DNA of 64,000 nucleotides from contig JAODMO010000056.1 of NCBI GenBank assembly GCA_025464995.1, positions 1 to 64,000 on the forward strand, in the 5' to 3' direction. Below the pieces are notes generated by a model. The model saw only the letters and a program-made list of their open reading frames with translations, had not been told where the DNA came from and did no database searches. This document shows, piece by piece, positions 30,393 to 41,810 of this stretch. The position numbers were made by a program, and so were the translations under genes. The stretch comes from Microbacteriaceae bacterium (lineage in GTDB: Bacteria > Actinomycetota > Actinomycetes > Actinomycetales > Microbacteriaceae). The first letter of the stretch is position 1, and every line of letters begins with the position of its first letter.

Positions 30393-30576
30393 CAACTCAT
30401 CACGGCCTCTGATTCCTGCGGCGGAAAGCACTATATCCGCGGTCCCACGCACTGTACAGCCCCCGCGATGCCCTTCCCGAGCGCGTACCGTTCTGAGCGA
30501 ACGACGTTTCGCGGAGCCCTCTGGGCGTGCCGCGAACCCGCTCCGCCACGCCTGTCGTCTTGGACGACGCGTGACG

Positions 30577-30610
30577 TGGGGCGGCGGTGGCCAGCCCCAC
30601 CGCCGCCCCA
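30577..30610. terminator. Strong hairpin upstream of the acidic unknown gene
   Basis: Perfect 14-bp stem TGGGGCGGCGGTGG/CCACCGCCGCCCCA with a 6-nt loop, ending 20 bp before the ribosome-binding site of the gene at 30644. It may end the tRNA transcript or form a 5' leader structure. The rest of 30393-30643 shows no gene. Confidence 0.5.
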
Positions 30611-30643
30611 GAAGTCTCCAGCAACAGACGAAGGAGTATGCCG

Positions 30644-30970
30644 ATGGATCACCACGAAGACATTGACGGAGCCACGCCCTCCGGATCACAGGATCCGCAC
30701 CCCGAGGGAACCGAGGGCTCGCTGCTCTCCCCCGGTACAAGCGCGACCGGCGGCGGAACGACGGACGCGAACAACGACGTTCCCGCGGTCTCCGATTCGG
30801 AGACCGATTACACGACGACCGAGCAGTCGGGGCCCGAGACGGACGCTCACACCAGCTACACGAGCTCCGATCTCGGGGAGGGCGACGAGAACCGCGTCGG
30901 CTCCGAGACGGGCACGACCGAGGCCGACATCTCCGACGGCCGCGAGCAGAAGCTGCCGCGCGTCGACTGA
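30644..30970 (+). CDS. Small acidic, probably disordered protein of unknown function
   Basis: I do not recognise this protein. The 108-aa product is dominated by Asp, Glu, Ser, Thr and Gly with almost no hydrophobic residues (for example SETDYTTTEQSGPETDAHTS), so it is likely disordered, cytoplasmic and highly acidic. AAGGAG at 30631-30636 is 7 bp before ATG 30644; ATG 30638 is too close to that site. A strong hairpin precedes it and a 15-bp hairpin follows, so it is its own unit. The clear ribosome-binding site is the best sign that it is real. Confidence 0.65.
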   Translation: MDHHEDIDGATPSGSQDPHPEGTEGSLLSPGTSATGGGTTDANNDVPAVSDSETDYTTTEQSGPETDAHTSYTSSDLGEGDENRVGSETGTTEADISDGREQKLPRVD

Positions 30971-30983
30971 GCACGGCGACAGA

Positions 30984-31021
30984 CGGAGGGGCCGGGCAAC
31001 GATCGCTGCCCGGCCCCTCCG
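30984..31021. terminator. Strong bidirectional terminator between the acidic protein and pyk
   Basis: Perfect 15-bp stem CGGAGGGGCCGGGCA/TGCCCGGCCCCTCCG with an 8-nt loop, between convergent genes. It would end both pyk and the acidic protein transcript. Confidence 0.85.
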
Positions 31022-31034
31022 CGTTGTGTTCGGC

Positions 31035-32483
31035 CTACTCCTTGACGGCGTAGGCGGGCGCGGCGGCGTTCTTTGCGTCGCCGACGCGGTGCACGCGCAG
31101 GTCGTTGGTGAAGCCCGAGATTCCGGGAGGCGAACCGGAGATGACGACGACGACATCGCCGACCTCGGCCAGTCCCTCGCCGAGGAGCACCTCGTCGACC
31201 TGAATGTACATGGCGTCCGTATGGGTGACACGCTCGACCACGTAGGAGTCGATTCCCCAGATGAGCGCCATGCGACGACGGATGGCCGGGTCGGGCGTGA
31301 AGGCCTTCATCGGCACGTTGAAGCGCAGTCGAGACATCCGCCGGGCGGAGTCCCCGGACTCGGTGAAGATGCACACGTACTTCGCATCGACGAACGTGGC
31401 GACCTCCGCCGCCGCGAGGGTGATCGCGCCGCCCTGTGTGCGGGGCTTGGTGCCCAGCTCCGGGATGCGCTCGAGCCCGTGCTCCTCGGTCGACGCGACG
31501 ATGCGTGCCATCGTCTGCACCGTGATTACCGGGTACTCCCCCACGCTCGTCTCGCCGCTCAGCATGACGGCGTCGGCCCCGTCGAGCACGGCGTTCGCCA
31601 CGTCCGACGTCTCGGCGCGCGTCGGCACCGGGCTGGAGATCATCGACTCGAGCATCTGGGTGGCCACGATGACCGGCTTGGCCATGCGACGCGACAGCTC
31701 GACGGCGCGCTTCTGCACGATCGGCACCGCCTCGAGCGGCAGCTCGACACCGAGGTCGCCACGAGCGACCATGATGGCGTCGAACGCGTCGATGATGGCC
31801 TCGAGGTTGTCGACGGCCTGCGGCTTCTCGATCTTGGCGATGACGGGAACCTTGCGACCCTCCTCCTCCATGATCTCGTGCACGCGCACGATGTCAGACG
31901 CGTCACGCACGAACGAGAGCGCGATGAGGTCGCAACCCAGACGGAGGCCCCAGCGGAGGTCGTCTTCGTCCTTCTCGCTGAGCGCGGGCACGTTGACCGC
32001 GACGCCCGGGAGGTTGATGCCCTTGTTGTTGGAGACAGCGCCGGCGACGATGACCGTCGTCGTGACGACGGGGCCGTCGACGCTCGTCACCTGCACCTTC
32101 ACCTTGCCGTCGTCGATGAGCAGGAAGTCTCCGGGGCTCACGTCCTGGGGCAGACCCTTGAAGGTCGTGCCCGAGAGCTCACGGGTTCCGACGACATCCT
32201 CAGTCGTGATCTTGAAGACGTCGCCCGCGGCGAGGTCGTACGGGCCGCCCTCGAACTTGCCGAGGCGGATCTTCGGCCCCTGGAGGTCGACCATCACGGC
32301 GACGGCGCGCCCTGAGTCGTCGGCGGCCTTGCGCACGTTGGCGTAGACGGCCTCGTGCACGTCGTACGAGCCGTGGCTGAGGTTCATCCGGGCCACGTCG
32401 ACGCCCGCGTCGATGATCGCACGGATGTTCTCATAGCTGGATGTTGCCGGACCGAGCGTTGCGACAATCTTCGCGCGTCTCAT
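31035..32483 (-). CDS. pyk: Pyruvate kinase
   Basis: Last step of glycolysis, making pyruvate and ATP from phosphoenolpyruvate. The 482-aa protein shows MRRAKIVATLGPATSS, MVDLQGPKIRLG, the catalytic IAKIEKPQAVDN segment, MVARGDLGVELP and TQMLESMI. The AAGGA box is 4-5 bp before ATG 32483. It follows gltD by 53 bp and is the last gene of the long minus-strand run. Confidence 0.97.
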   Translation of the reverse strand: MRRAKIVATLGPATSSYENIRAIIDAGVDVARMNLSHGSYDVHEAVYANVRKAADDSGRAVAVMVDLQGPKIRLGKFEGGPYDLAAGDVFKITTEDVVGTRELSGTTFKGLPQDVSPGDFLLIDDGKVKVQVTSVDGPVVTTTVIVAGAVSNNKGINLPGVAVNVPALSEKDEDDLRWGLRLGCDLIALSFVRDASDIVRVHEIMEEEGRKVPVIAKIEKPQAVDNLEAIIDAFDAIMVARGDLGVELPLEAVPIVQKRAVELSRRMAKPVIVATQMLESMISSPVPTRAETSDVANAVLDGADAVMLSGETSVGEYPVITVQTMARIVASTEEHGLERIPELGTKPRTQGGAITLAAAEVATFVDAKYVCIFTESGDSARRMSRLRFNVPMKAFTPDPAIRRRMALIWGIDSYVVERVTHTDAMYIQVDEVLLGEGLAEVGDVVVVISGSPPGISGFTNDLRVHRVGDAKNAAAPAYAVKE

Positions 32484-32536
32484 GAGTTCCTTCTGTGGTG
32501 GTGGAAATGCGGTGGATGGGAGATCGGTCTGTCGGT

Positions 32537-33994
32537 TCAGATGGCGATGGCGTGGTCGGTCGGCTTGACCGGGAACGGCAACTGGGTCTCGCCCTCGAGG
32601 TACCGGTCGACGGCGGATGCCGCTGCGCGCCCCTCGGCGATGGCCCACACGATGAGCGACTGGCCGCGCCCGGCGTCACCCGCGACGAAGACGCCGGAGT
32701 GGCTCGACTGGTAGTCGCCGTCGCGCCCGAAGTTGCCCTTCTCGTCGACGGGGATCGGCAGCTGCTCGGTGATCGCATCGCGCTCGGGGCCGGTGAAGCC
32801 CATCGCGAGCAGCACGAGGTCGGCGGGGATCTCACGCTCGGTGCCCGCCCGGGGAACCCGACGGCCGTCGAGGTACTCGGTCTCTGCGACACGGATGGCG
32901 CGCACCTCGCCGGCTTCGTTGGACAGGAACTCGATCGTGGAGGCGAGGAAGACACGCTCGCCGCCCTCCTCGTGGGCGCTCGAGACTTCGAACAGGGTCG
33001 GTGCCATCGGCCACGGCTGGTGCTCGGGGCGCTCGCTCGCCGGCTGTTTGCCGATCGCGAGGTTGGTGACCGAGAGCGCGTGCTGGCGGTGCGCGGTGCC
33101 GATGCAGTCGGCTCCCGTGTCGCCGCCGCCCAGAACGACGACGTGCTTGCCCTCGGCGGTGAGCTGCTCGGTGACGGTGTCACCTGCGCCGACCCGGTTC
33201 TGCTGCACGAGGTAGTCCATGGCGTAGTGCACGCCCATGAGGTCGCGGCCAGGGATGGGCAGGTCGCGCGGCACGGTCGCGCCGGTCGCGACGATCACCG
33301 CGTCGTAGCGGGCGCGGAGGTCGTCCCACGTGATGTCGACGCCGATGTTCACTCCGGCGCGGAACCGGGTGCCCTCCGCCTGCATCTGCGCGAGGCGCGC
33401 CTCGATGTGCTTCTTCTCCATCTTGAAGTCGGGGATCCCGTAGCGCAGCAGGCCACCGATGCGGTCGTCGCGCTCGAAGACCGCGACGGTGTGGCCGGCG
33501 CGGGTGAGCTGCTGGGCCGCCGCGAGCCCGGCAGGCCCCGAGCCGACGACCGCGACGGTCTTGCCGGTGAGGCGCTCCGGCGGGTGGGGGGTGACCCATC
33601 CGCGCTGGTACGCCTCGTCGATGATCGACACCTCGACGTTCTTGATCGTCACGGGCGGCTGGTTGATGCCCAGCACGCACGACGACTCGCACGGCGCGGG
33701 GCAGAGCCGGCCGGTGAACTCGGGAAAGTTGTTCGTCGCGTGCAGGCGCTCGATGGCCTGGTGGGCCTCGCCACGCCACATCAGGTCGTTCCACTCGGGA
33801 ATGAGGTTGCCGAGTGGGCAGCCCTGGTGGCAGAACGGGATGCCGCAGTCCATGCAGCGCCCCGCCTGCTTGCGCACGGTGGCGGTGTCACCCTGCTCGT
33901 AGACCTCTTTCCAGTCCATGAGCCGAAGAGCGACGGGTCGCCTCGCGGGCAGCTCGCGTTCCTTGACCTTCAGGAATCCCTTGGGATCAGCCAC
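32537..33994 (-). CDS. gltD: Glutamate synthase small subunit
   Basis: FAD and iron-sulfur subunit that passes NADPH electrons to GltB. The 485-aa protein has N-terminal Cys clusters C47-x2-C50-x4-C55-x3-C59 and CPAPCESSC (98-106), the FAD-binding [10 protein letters not shown] (151-160), the NADPH-binding GGGDTGAD and a C-terminal [18 protein letters not shown]. It overlaps the 3' end of gltB by 8 bp. Confidence 0.97.
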   Translation of the reverse strand: MADPKGFLKVKERELPARRPVALRLMDWKEVYEQGDTATVRKQAGRCMDCGIPFCHQGCPLGNLIPEWNDLMWRGEAHQAIERLHATNNFPEFTGRLCPAPCESSCVLGINQPPVTIKNVEVSIIDEAYQRGWVTPHPPERLTGKTVAVVGSGPAGLAAAQQLTRAGHTVAVFERDDRIGGLLRYGIPDFKMEKKHIEARLAQMQAEGTRFRAGVNIGVDITWDDLRARYDAVIVATGATVPRDLPIPGRDLMGVHYAMDYLVQQNRVGAGDTVTEQLTAEGKHVVVLGGGDTGADCIGTAHRQHALSVTNLAIGKQPASERPEHQPWPMAPTLFEVSSAHEEGGERVFLASTIEFLSNEAGEVRAIRVAETEYLDGRRVPRAGTEREIPADLVLLAMGFTGPERDAITEQLPIPVDEKGNFGRDGDYQSSHSGVFVAGDAGRGQSLIVWAIAEGRAAASAVDRYLEGETQLPFPVKPTDHAIAI

Positions 33995-36900
33995 CGGTTA
34001 CCTCCATGATGCGTCCCCACACGACGTCGCCGTCGGGGTCGAGCCCCTCCGCGACCGCCGCCTGGCGTGTTTCGATGACCGCGGCGTAGTCGCGCGGCAG
34101 GACCTTGACGAATCGGGTGACAGTGTCGTCCATGTCGTCGAGCATGCGGCGCGCGACGACGGACTCGGTCTCGTCGTAGTGGCGCTGCAACAGGTCGGTG
34201 AGGATCTCCACGTCGGAGCCGCCGAGAGGCAGCAGCGAGAGCTCGCCGCTCGCGAGCGAGTCGGGGTTCACCCGTTCCTCGCGGAGATCGTAGATGTAGG
34301 CCGTTCCGCCCGACATCCCGGCGCCGAGGTTGCGACCCGTTGCGCCGAGGATGACCGCGAGACCACCGGTCATGTACTCGAGCGCGTGGTCTCCCACACC
34401 CTCGACGACCGCCGTGGCGCCGGAGTTGCGCACGAGAAAACGCTCGCCCACGATGCCGCGCAGGAACATCGAGCCCTGCGTCGCACCGTAGCCGATGACG
34501 TTGCCGGCGATGACGTTGTCCTCTGCCGCGAATGCGCTCCGGGCGTCGGGGCGCACGATGATCTCTCCGCCGCAGAGGCCCTTGCCGACGTAGTCGTTGC
34601 TGTCGCCGATGAGGCGCAGTCGGATGCCGCTCGGCAGGAACGCGCCGAGCGACTGCCCGGCCGTGCCGGTGAGGTTGACCTGGATGGTGCCTGCCGGGAG
34701 GCCGTGCTCGCCGTGGCGGAGCGTGACCGCGTTGCCGAGCATGGTGCCTACCGCGCGCTCGGTGTTCTTGATGGCGAGGTCGATCGACACCGGGGTTCCG
34801 TGCTCGAGCGCGTTCTCGCTGCGCCGGATGAGCTCGACGTCGAAGTGCTTCTCGAGCTCGTGGTCCTGCGCCCGCGAGTTGCGCAGCGGCGCATCATCCG
34901 GGAAGTCGGGTCCGATCAGCACGGGCGTCAGGTCGAGGCCGTCGGCCTTCCAATGCTCGACGGCGCCGTTCACGTCGAGCACCTCATGGTGCCCGACGGC
35001 CTCCTCGATCGAGCGGAAGCCGAGCGCCGACAGGTACTCACGCACCTCCTGCGCGAGGAACTCGAAGAAGTTGACGACGAACTCGGGCTTGCCACTGAAA
35101 CGGGCGCGCAGCTCGGGGTTCTGCGTTGCGATGCCGACGGGGCAGGTGTCGAGGTGGCAGACGCGCATCATGACGCAACCCTCGACCACGAGGGGCGCGG
35201 TCGCGAAACCGAACTCCTCCGCGCCGAGCAGGGCGCCGACGATGACGTCACGACCCGTCTTCATCTGGCCGTCTACCTGCACGACGACGCGGTCGCGCAT
35301 GCCGTTGAGCATGAGCGTCTGCTGCGTCTCGGCGAGGCCGAGCTCCCACGGCGTTCCCGCGTGCTTGAGCGAGTTGAGCGGGCTGGCCCCGGTTCCGCCG
35401 TCGTGGCCGGACACGAGCACGACGTCGGCGAGGGCCTTCGTCACTCCCGCGGCGACCGCGCCGATGCCCGACTGGCTCACGAGCTTGACGTGAACCCGGG
35501 CGAGCGGGTTGGCTCGCTTGACATCGAAGATGAGCTGCTTGAGGTCCTCGATCGAGTAGATGTCGTGGTGCGGCGGCGGGGAGATGAGGCCGACGCCCGC
35601 GGTGGCGTGGCGGGTGCGCGCGATCCACGGGTAGACCTTGGTCGGGGGCAGCTGGCCGCCCTCGCCGGGCTTCGCGCCCTGGGCCATCTTGAGCTGGATG
35701 TCGGTGGCGTGCGTCAGGTACATGCTCGTGACGCCGAAACGTCCGGACGCGACCTGCTTGATCGCACTGCGACGCGACGGGTCGAGCAGCCGGTCGATGT
35801 TCTCGCCGCCCTCTCCCGTGTTGCTCTTCGCACCGATGGAGTTCATGGCGATGGCGAGGGTCTCGTGCGCCTCGGCGCTGATCGAGCCGTAGCTCATCGC
35901 GCCGGTGGAGAAGCGCTTCACGATCGACGAGACGGACTCGACCTCGTCGATGGGCACGACGGGGCGCAGGCCCGACTTGAAGCTGAACAGCCCGCGCACG
36001 GTCATGAGCTTCTCCGACTGGTCGTCGACGAGCTTCGTGTACTCGCGGAAGATGTCGTAGCGGCGCGCGCGCGTGGCGTGCTGCAGCCGGAACACGGTGT
36101 CGGGGTTGAAGAGGTGGGGCGGCCCGTCGCGGCGCCACTGGTACTCGCCGCCCGTCGCGAGCCGCTCGTGCGCGCTGATGGCGCCGTCGTCGGGGTACGC
36201 GGCCTCGTGGCGCGCGGCACTCTCCGCCGCGATGACCTCGATGCCGACGCCGCCGAGCAGGCTCGACGTGCCGGTGAAGTACTGGTCGACGAACTCCTGA
36301 TTGAGCCCGACCGCCTCGAACGCCTGGGCGCCCGCGTACGAGCTGACGACAGAGATGCCCATCTTGCTCATGATCTTGAGCACGCCCTTGCCGAGCGCCT
36401 TGATGAGGTTTCTCACGGCCTTCTCCGGGGAGACGCCCGTGATCATGCCGCTGCGCACGAGCTCCTCTGCCGACTCCATGGCGAGGTACGGGTTGATCGC
36501 GGATGCGCCGTAGCCGACGAGCAGCGCGACGTGGTGCACCTCGCGCACGTCACCCGCCTCGACGATGATTCCGACCTTCATCCGGTTCTCGCGCCGGATG
36601 AGGTGGTGATGGATGGCCGCGAGCATGAGCAACGAGGGTACGGGCGCGTACTCCTTGTTCGAGTCGCGGTCGGAGAGCACGATGAACTGGGCTCCGGCCG
36701 CGATGGCCTCGTCGACCTCGACGCACATTGCCGCGAGTCGCTTCTCGAGCGCCTTCGGTCCCTTGTCGACGCGGTACAGGCCACGGATGGTGGTGGTGAG
36801 CCGGCTGCCGGGGCGGGGATCGATGTGCTGGATCTTCGCGAGCTCGTCGTTGTCGATCACCGGGAAGTCGAGGATGACCTGGCGCGCGTGCTCCGGGGTC

Positions 36901-38564
36901 GCCGCGAGCAGGTTGCGCTCCGGGCCCAGCCCGAGCTTCATCGAGGTGACGACCTCTTCCCGGATCGAGTCGAGCGGCGGGTTGGTCACCTGGGCGAACT
37001 GCTGGGTGAAGTAGTCGAACAGCAGGCGCGGTCGCTCCGACAGAACGGCGATCGGCGTGTCGGAACCCATCGCGCCGAGCGGCTCGGCGCCGTTCTTCGC
37101 CATGGGCATGATCATGATGCGCACTTCCTCCTCGGTGTAGCCGAAGGTGCGCTGGCGACGAGTCACCGAGGCGGGAGTGTGCACGATGTGCTCACGGTCG
37201 GGCAGGTCGTTGAGGTGGATTCGCCCCTGGTCGAGCCACTCGCCGTACGGCTGGGCCGCGGCGAGTTCGCCCTTGATGTCGTCGTCTTCGATGATCTGGC
37301 CGGCCTCGGTGTCGACGAGGAACATCTTGCCGGGGCGCAAGCGGCCCTTGCGCACGACCTTCGCGGGGTCGATGTCGAGCACGCCGATCTCGCTCGCGAG
37401 CACGACGAGTCCGTCGTCGGTGACGAGGAAGCGCCCCGGGCGCAGTCCATTGCGGTCGAGCGTCGCGCCGACGACCGAGCCGTCGGTGAAGACGAGCGCT
37501 GCGGGCCCATCCCACGGCTCCATGAGCATCGAGTGGTACTCGTAGAACGCCTTGCGTGCGGCCTGCACGTCGGTCTGGTTCTCCCAGGCCTCGGGCACCA
37601 TCATCATGATCGAATGCGGGAGCGACCGCCCAGTCAGGCTCAGCAGCTCGACGACCTCGTCGAAGGACGCGGAGTCGCTCGCGCCCGGCGTGTTGATGGG
37701 CAGGATGCTGGGGATGTCGCCGAGCAGCTCCGACTCGAGCTGCGACTGGCGGGCACGCATCCAGTTGCGGTTTCCCTGCACGGTGTTGATCTCGCCGTTG
37801 TGCGCGATCATGCGGAACGGCTGGGCGAGCGGCCACGACGGGAAGGTGTTGGTGGAGTAGCGCGAGTGCACGAGAGCGAGCTTCGATGCGAAACGCTCGT
37901 CGGAGAGGTCGGGGTAGAACGGCTCGAGCTGGAGAGTCGTGACCATGCCCTTGTAGACGAGCGTGCGGCTCGACAGCGAGGGGAAGTAGGCGCCGAGGCT
38001 GTGCTCGGCGCGCTTGCGCAGACGGTACACCTGGCGGTCGAGCTCGATGCCCGCGAGCAGCGCTCCATCGTCGTCGGCGCGCGTCGAGGCGAGGAAGAGC
38101 TGCTCGAACTCGGGCATGGCCGCACGCGCGAGGTCGCCGACCTGTTCGGGCCGCACGGGCACGACTCGCCAGCCGAGGACGACGAGGCCCTCCTCCGCGG
38201 CGATCACGTCGATGCCGTTCTTGATGGCGGCGCGGTCGTCGTCCTCCGTCGGGAGGAACGCCATCCCGACCGCGTAACTGCCTGCCGGGGGCAGGTCGAA
38301 CCCGGCGACGGCGCGCAGGAACGCGTCGGGCACTTGCGTGATGATGCCGGCGCCGTCACCCGTCCCGGCGTCGGAGCCGATGGCACCCCGGTGCTCGAGG
38401 TTGCGGAGGGCGCCGAGCGCTGCGTCGATGATGTCGTGCCCGGCCGTGCCGCGAAGGGTCGCGACCATGGCCAGTCCGCAGGCGTCCTTCTCACGGCTCG
38501 GGTCGTAGAGACCCGTCGCCTGGGGGGTCGTGCTGAAGCGCTGGAGTGCTGGCGTGAGAGCCAT
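33987..38564 (-). CDS. gltB: Glutamate synthase large subunit
   Basis: Makes two glutamates from glutamine and 2-oxoglutarate. The 1525-aa protein starts with a propeptide ending before nucleophile Cys29 ([13 protein letters not shown]). It contains the class II amidotransferase domain (about 29-430), a central domain, the FMN/3Fe-4S synthase domain with [27 protein letters not shown] and cysteines in [12 protein letters not shown], and the C-terminal beta-helix ([20 protein letters not shown]). The arrangement is full length. It follows lgt after 76 bp. Confidence 0.97.
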   Translation of the reverse strand: MALTPALQRFSTTPQATGLYDPSREKDACGLAMVATLRGTAGHDIIDAALGALRNLEHRGAIGSDAGTGDGAGIITQVPDAFLRAVAGFDLPPAGSYAVGMAFLPTEDDDRAAIKNGIDVIAAEEGLVVLGWRVVPVRPEQVGDLARAAMPEFEQLFLASTRADDDGALLAGIELDRQVYRLRKRAEHSLGAYFPSLSSRTLVYKGMVTTLQLEPFYPDLSDERFASKLALVHSRYSTNTFPSWPLAQPFRMIAHNGEINTVQGNRNWMRARQSQLESELLGDIPSILPINTPGASDSASFDEVVELLSLTGRSLPHSIMMMVPEAWENQTDVQAARKAFYEYHSMLMEPWDGPAALVFTDGSVVGATLDRNGLRPGRFLVTDDGLVVLASEIGVLDIDPAKVVRKGRLRPGKMFLVDTEAGQIIEDDDIKGELAAAQPYGEWLDQGRIHLNDLPDREHIVHTPASVTRRQRTFGYTEEEVRIMIMPMAKNGAEPLGAMGSDTPIAVLSERPRLLFDYFTQQFAQVTNPPLDSIREEVVTSMKLGLGPERNLLAATPEHARQVILDFPVIDNDELAKIQHIDPRPGSRLTTTIRGLYRVDKGPKALEKRLAAMCVEVDEAIAAGAQFIVLSDRDSNKEYAPVPSLLMLAAIHHHLIRRENRMKVGIIVEAGDVREVHHVALLVGYGASAINPYLAMESAEELVRSGMITGVSPEKAVRNLIKALGKGVLKIMSKMGISVVSSYAGAQAFEAVGLNQEFVDQYFTGTSSLLGGVGIEVIAAESAARHEAAYPDDGAISAHERLATGGEYQWRRDGPPHLFNPDTVFRLQHATRARRYDIFREYTKLVDDQSEKLMTVRGLFSFKSGLRPVVPIDEVESVSSIVKRFSTGAMSYGSISAEAHETLAIAMNSIGAKSNTGEGGENIDRLLDPSRRSAIKQVASGRFGVTSMYLTHATDIQLKMAQGAKPGEGGQLPPTKVYPWIARTRHATAGVGLISPPPHHDIYSIEDLKQLIFDVKRANPLARVHVKLVSQSGIGAVAAGVTKALADVVLVSGHDGGTGASPLNSLKHAGTPWELGLAETQQTLMLNGMRDRVVVQVDGQMKTGRDVIVGALLGAEEFGFATAPLVVEGCVMMRVCHLDTCPVGIATQNPELRARFSGKPEFVVNFFEFLAQEVREYLSALGFRSIEEAVGHHEVLDVNGAVEHWKADGLDLTPVLIGPDFPDDAPLRNSRAQDHELEKHFDVELIRRSENALEHGTPVSIDLAIKNTERAVGTMLGNAVTLRHGEHGLPAGTIQVNLTGTAGQSLGAFLPSGIRLRLIGDSNDYVGKGLCGGEIIVRPDARSAFAAEDNVIAGNVIGYGATQGSMFLRGIVGERFLVRNSGATAVVEGVGDHALEYMTGGLAVILGATGRNLGAGMSGGTAYIYDLREERVNPDSLASGELSLLPLGGSDVEILTDLLQRHYDETESVVARRMLDDMDDTVTRFVKVLPRDYAAVIETRQAAVAEGLDPDGDVVWGRIMEVTGG

Positions 38565-38640
38565 GAGTGTCCGTCCTCACGAAGTAAGGGAGCAAGTGGG
38601 ACGCCGGTGGCCCATCGGGGTTACAGAGGTGGCCCTGTCG

Positions 38641-39663
38641 TCAGGACTTGGCGCCTTCTCCGCTTGTGGCGGGCTCACTTGTGGTGAGCGTTCCGGATGG
38701 GGACGCGGCGTCGTTGCCTGGTTCGTCGAGCTCCGAATAGGTGTCAGGAGAGTCTACCCCAGTACCCGGAGCGACCCACTCGCGACCGGGCCGGTACGGG
38801 CTCGGCTCCAGACCGGTGTGACGGCGGCTCTGGACGACGATGATGACCAGGCCGACGACGACGGCGAGGAGCGCGGCCCAGACGTTGCTGCGCAGACCGA
38901 ACAGCACCTCGCTCGGGTCGATGCGGATCGACTCGAAGACGGTGCGACCGAGACCGTACCAGACGAGGTAGGCGCCGAGCACCTTGCCCCACTGCAGCCG
39001 CAGTGCGCGCTCGGCGAAGAGGATGAGCGCGACGCCCGCGAGGTTCCAGATGATCTCGTAGAGGAACGTCGGGTGGAACAGCGTGCCGTCGGGAAGCCCC
39101 GGCGGGTACGCGGCGTTGGTCGACTCGATCTCGAGACCCCACGGCAGGTTGGTGGGCAGGCCGAAGAGCTCGTGGTTGAACCAGTTGCCGAACCGGCCGA
39201 AGGCCTGCGCGAGCAGCAGCGCGGGAGCGACCGCGTCGGCGAAGGTCCAGAAGCGCACACCGGAGAACCAGCAGCCGATCCACGCGCCGACGGCGCCGCC
39301 GATGAGCGAGCCGAAGATGGCGATGCCGCCCTCCCAGACGTAGAGCACGGCCCACGGGTCGTCGCCCGCGCCGAAGTAGTCGTCGGGGTGCGTCAGCACG
39401 TGGAAGATGCGGGCGCCGACGATGCCGAGGGGCACGGCCCAGATGACGATGTCGAGCACGACGCCGGGCTCGGCGCCGCGCTTCGTGAGCCGGTAGTTGG
39501 TGAGGATTCCGGCCGCGACGATGCCGATCAAAATGCAGATCGCGTACGCATGGATGTTGAGGTTGAAGCCGAACCAGGTGAGCCCTATGTCCCTGAACCA
39601 CTGGCCCAGGTTGAAGACCTGCCACTCGTAGTCGGGGCTGGGGATACTGAGGGGAGCGAACAC
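38641..39663 (-). CDS. lgt: Prolipoprotein diacylglyceryl transferase
   Basis: Membrane enzyme that adds diacylglycerol to the lipobox cysteine of prolipoproteins. The 340-aa protein has about seven membrane segments. It carries the Lgt signature GRFGNWFNHELFG around 167-179, YVWEGGIAIFGSLIGG and HPTFLYEIIWNL. A cytoplasmic Pro/Ser/Thr tail of about 60 residues ends the protein, as in many actinobacteria. GTG 39663 is the start. It follows trpA as in Mycobacterium. Confidence 0.95.
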   Translation of the reverse strand: MFAPLSIPSPDYEWQVFNLGQWFRDIGLTWFGFNLNIHAYAICILIGIVAAGILTNYRLTKRGAEPGVVLDIVIWAVPLGIVGARIFHVLTHPDDYFGAGDDPWAVLYVWEGGIAIFGSLIGGAVGAWIGCWFSGVRFWTFADAVAPALLLAQAFGRFGNWFNHELFGLPTNLPWGLEIESTNAAYPPGLPDGTLFHPTFLYEIIWNLAGVALILFAERALRLQWGKVLGAYLVWYGLGRTVFESIRIDPSEVLFGLRSNVWAALLAVVVGLVIIVVQSRRHTGLEPSPYRPGREWVAPGTGVDSPDTYSELDEPGNDAASPSGTLTTSEPATSGEGAKS

Positions 39664-39741
39664 GAGGCGGAGACCTTTCGAGGTGTGCGAAGACTAAGTA
39701 AGACTAGAGGGTCGGGCGCGGGCCGTCGGGGCAGGTCTCGA

Positions 39742-40539
39742 TCAGGGGCGTGTGCCTGCGCTCAGGGCGGCGGCCGTGCGGGCGACCGCGTCGACGCCGC
39801 CGTCGGCGAGTGCCTTGACGAGCGCCGAGCCGACGATCGCACCGTCGGCGTAGCTGAGCACCTCACGCACCTGGTCGGCGGTCGAGATGCCGATTCCGAC
39901 GCACGTGCTCGTCGCCCCGGCGGTGCGCAGGCGCGCAACAAGCGAGCGGGCGGCGGAGTCGACATCCGCCCGCGCACCCGTGATGCCCATCGTCGAGACT
40001 GCGTAGACGAAGCCGCGGCTCTTCTCGACCGCCTGTTCGAGCCGGACGGGCGACGACGACGGCGCCGCGAGGAACACCCGGTCGAGACCGGTGCGGTCGG
40101 ATGCGGCGAGCCACTCCCGTGCCTCGTCGGGAACGAGATCGGGCGTGATGAGGCCCGCTCCCCCGGCGGCGCGCAGCTCGTCGGCGAAACGCTCGACTCC
40201 GAACTGCACGATCGGGTTCCAGTAGGTCATGACGAGCACGGGGGCGTCGACGCGCGCGGTGATGGCAGCAACCGCCTCGAGTCCGTGCTTGAGACGGAAC
40301 CCCTTGCTGAGGGCGATCTCCGTCGCATGCTGGATGACGGGGCCGTCCATGACCGGATCGGAGTACGGCAGTCCGAGCTCGAGCACGTCGACGCCGTTCT
40401 CGATGAGCGCGACCGCCGCCTCTATGCTCGTGTCGAGGTCGGGGAAGCCCGCGGGCAGGTAGCCGACGAGCGCTCCAGAGCCCGCGTCCCGGCGCACGGA
40501 GATTGCCCGCTCGACGGGGCTCGACGGCGTTGCCTTCAT
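39742..40539 (-). CDS. trpA: Tryptophan synthase alpha subunit
   Basis: Cleaves indole-3-glycerol phosphate to indole, which tunnels to TrpB. The 265-aa TIM barrel has catalytic Glu54 in [10 protein letters not shown] and Asp65 in MDGPVIQ, plus the phosphate-binding region [10 protein letters not shown] and VGSALV. ATG 40539 overlaps the trpB stop as ATGA, so the two subunits are translated together. Confidence 0.96.
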   Translation of the reverse strand: MKATPSSPVERAISVRRDAGSGALVGYLPAGFPDLDTSIEAAVALIENGVDVLELGLPYSDPVMDGPVIQHATEIALSKGFRLKHGLEAVAAITARVDAPVLVMTYWNPIVQFGVERFADELRAAGGAGLITPDLVPDEAREWLAASDRTGLDRVFLAAPSSSPVRLEQAVEKSRGFVYAVSTMGITGARADVDSAARSLVARLRTAGATSTCVGIGISTADQVREVLSYADGAIVGSALVKALADGGVDAVARTAAALSAGTRP

Positions 40540-41810
40540 CGTTCCACCCCCGCGCCGCTGCCGGTCTCGTTGGGGTCGAGCGGTGACTCGTCCTCCGCGG
40601 CGAGTGCCTCCGCGTCGAGGATGTCGAAATACTTTCCGGCGGTCTCCATGTCTTTGTCGCCGCGGCCGCTGAGGTTCACGAGGATGACGGCGTCGGGCCC
40701 GAGCTCCTTGCCCAGCTTGATCGTGCCCGCGAGAGCGTGGGCGGACTCGATGGCGGGGATGATGCCCTCGGTGCGGCTCAGCAGGCGCAGCGCCTGCATG
40801 GCCTCGTCATCGGTGATCGGCAGGTAGTTGGCGCGGCCGATGTCGTGCAGCCAGGAGTGCTCGGGCCCGACACCCGGGTAGTCGAGGCCCGCGGAGATCG
40901 AGTGCGACTCGATGGTCTGCCCGTCCTCGTCCTGCAGGAGGTAGCTGCGCGCGCCGTGCAGCACACCGGGCCGGCCGCGGGTGATGGTGGCGGCGTGGCG
41001 GTCGGTGAGGTGGCCGTCGCCCGCGGCCTCGTACCCGTACAGGGCGACGGACGGGTCGTCGAGGAAGGCGTGGAATATGCCCATGGCATTGCTGCCTCCG
41101 CCGACGCACGCAGTCACGGCGTCGGGGAGCGCACCCGTGAGGTCGAGGACCTGCTGGCGGGCCTCCTCGCCGATGATCTTCTGGAAGTCGCGCACCATCG
41201 CCGGGAAGGGGTGCGGTCCGGCGACCGTGCCGAACACGTAGTTCGTCGTGTCGACGCTCGCGACCCACTCACGGTAAGCCTCGTTGATGGCGTCTTTGAG
41301 CGTGCGCGACCCGGTCTTCACCGAGACGACCTCCGCCCCGAGCAGGCGCATCCGCGCCACGTTGAGCGCCTGGCGGTCGGTGTCGACCTCGCCCATGTAG
41401 ATGACGCACTCGAGGCCGAAGAGCGCCGCCGCCGTCGCGGTGGCGACACCGTGCTGGCCGGCACCCGTCTCCGCGATGACGCGGGACTTGCCGATGCGCT
41501 TGGTGAGCAGTGCCTGGCCCAACACGTTGTTGATCTTGTGGGAGCCCGTGTGGTTGAGGTCTTCACGCTTGAGGATGATGCGGGCGCCGCCCGCGTGCTC
41601 GGCGAAGCGCGGCACCTCGGTGATGATCGACGGCCGGCCCGTGTAGGTCTTGTGCAGGGCCGACAACTCGGCCGCAAACGTCGGGTCGGTCTTCGTCGCC
41701 TCGTAGGCGGCGCTCAGCTCGTCGAGCGCCGCGACGAGCGACTCGGGCACGAAGCGCCCGCCGAACTCGCCGAAATACGGACCGGTCTCATCACGCAAGT
41801 GGGTGGTCAT
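40536..41810 (-). CDS. trpB: Tryptophan synthase beta subunit
   Basis: PLP enzyme that joins indole and serine. The 424-aa protein has the PLP lysine Lys92 in [10 protein letters not shown], the phosphate loop GGGSNAMG and the substrate segment [13 protein letters not shown] Glu-rich C-terminal extension of about 25 residues follows the fold. Its start lies 20 bp inside trpC. Confidence 0.97.
   Translation of the reverse strand: MTTHLRDETGPYFGEFGGRFVPESLVAALDELSAAYEATKTDPTFAAELSALHKTYTGRPSIITEVPRFAEHAGGARIILKREDLNHTGSHKINNVLGQALLTKRIGKSRVIAETGAGQHGVATATAAALFGLECVIYMGEVDTDRQALNVARMRLLGAEVVSVKTGSRTLKDAINEAYREWVASVDTTNYVFGTVAGPHPFPAMVRDFQKIIGEEARQQVLDLTGALPDAVTACVGGGSNAMGIFHAFLDDPSVALYGYEAAGDGHLTDRHAATITRGRPGVLHGARSYLLQDEDGQTIESHSISAGLDYPGVGPEHSWLHDIGRANYLPITDDEAMQALRLLSRTEGIIPAIESAHALAGTIKLGKELGPDAVILVNLSGRGDKDMETAGKYFDILDAEALAAEDESPLDPNETGSGAGVER

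Noticed and set aside
30301-30666. Protein-coding frame across the tRNA-Leu gene
   Set aside because: The bases form a complete class II tRNA and the frame has no ribosome-binding site or recognisable domain.
33918-38687. A 1589-codon open frame on the plus strand opposite gltB
   Set aside because: Antisense shadow of a complete glutamate synthase gene; no motif, no ribosome-binding site. The same applies to long frames at 17094-19460 and 61156-63978.
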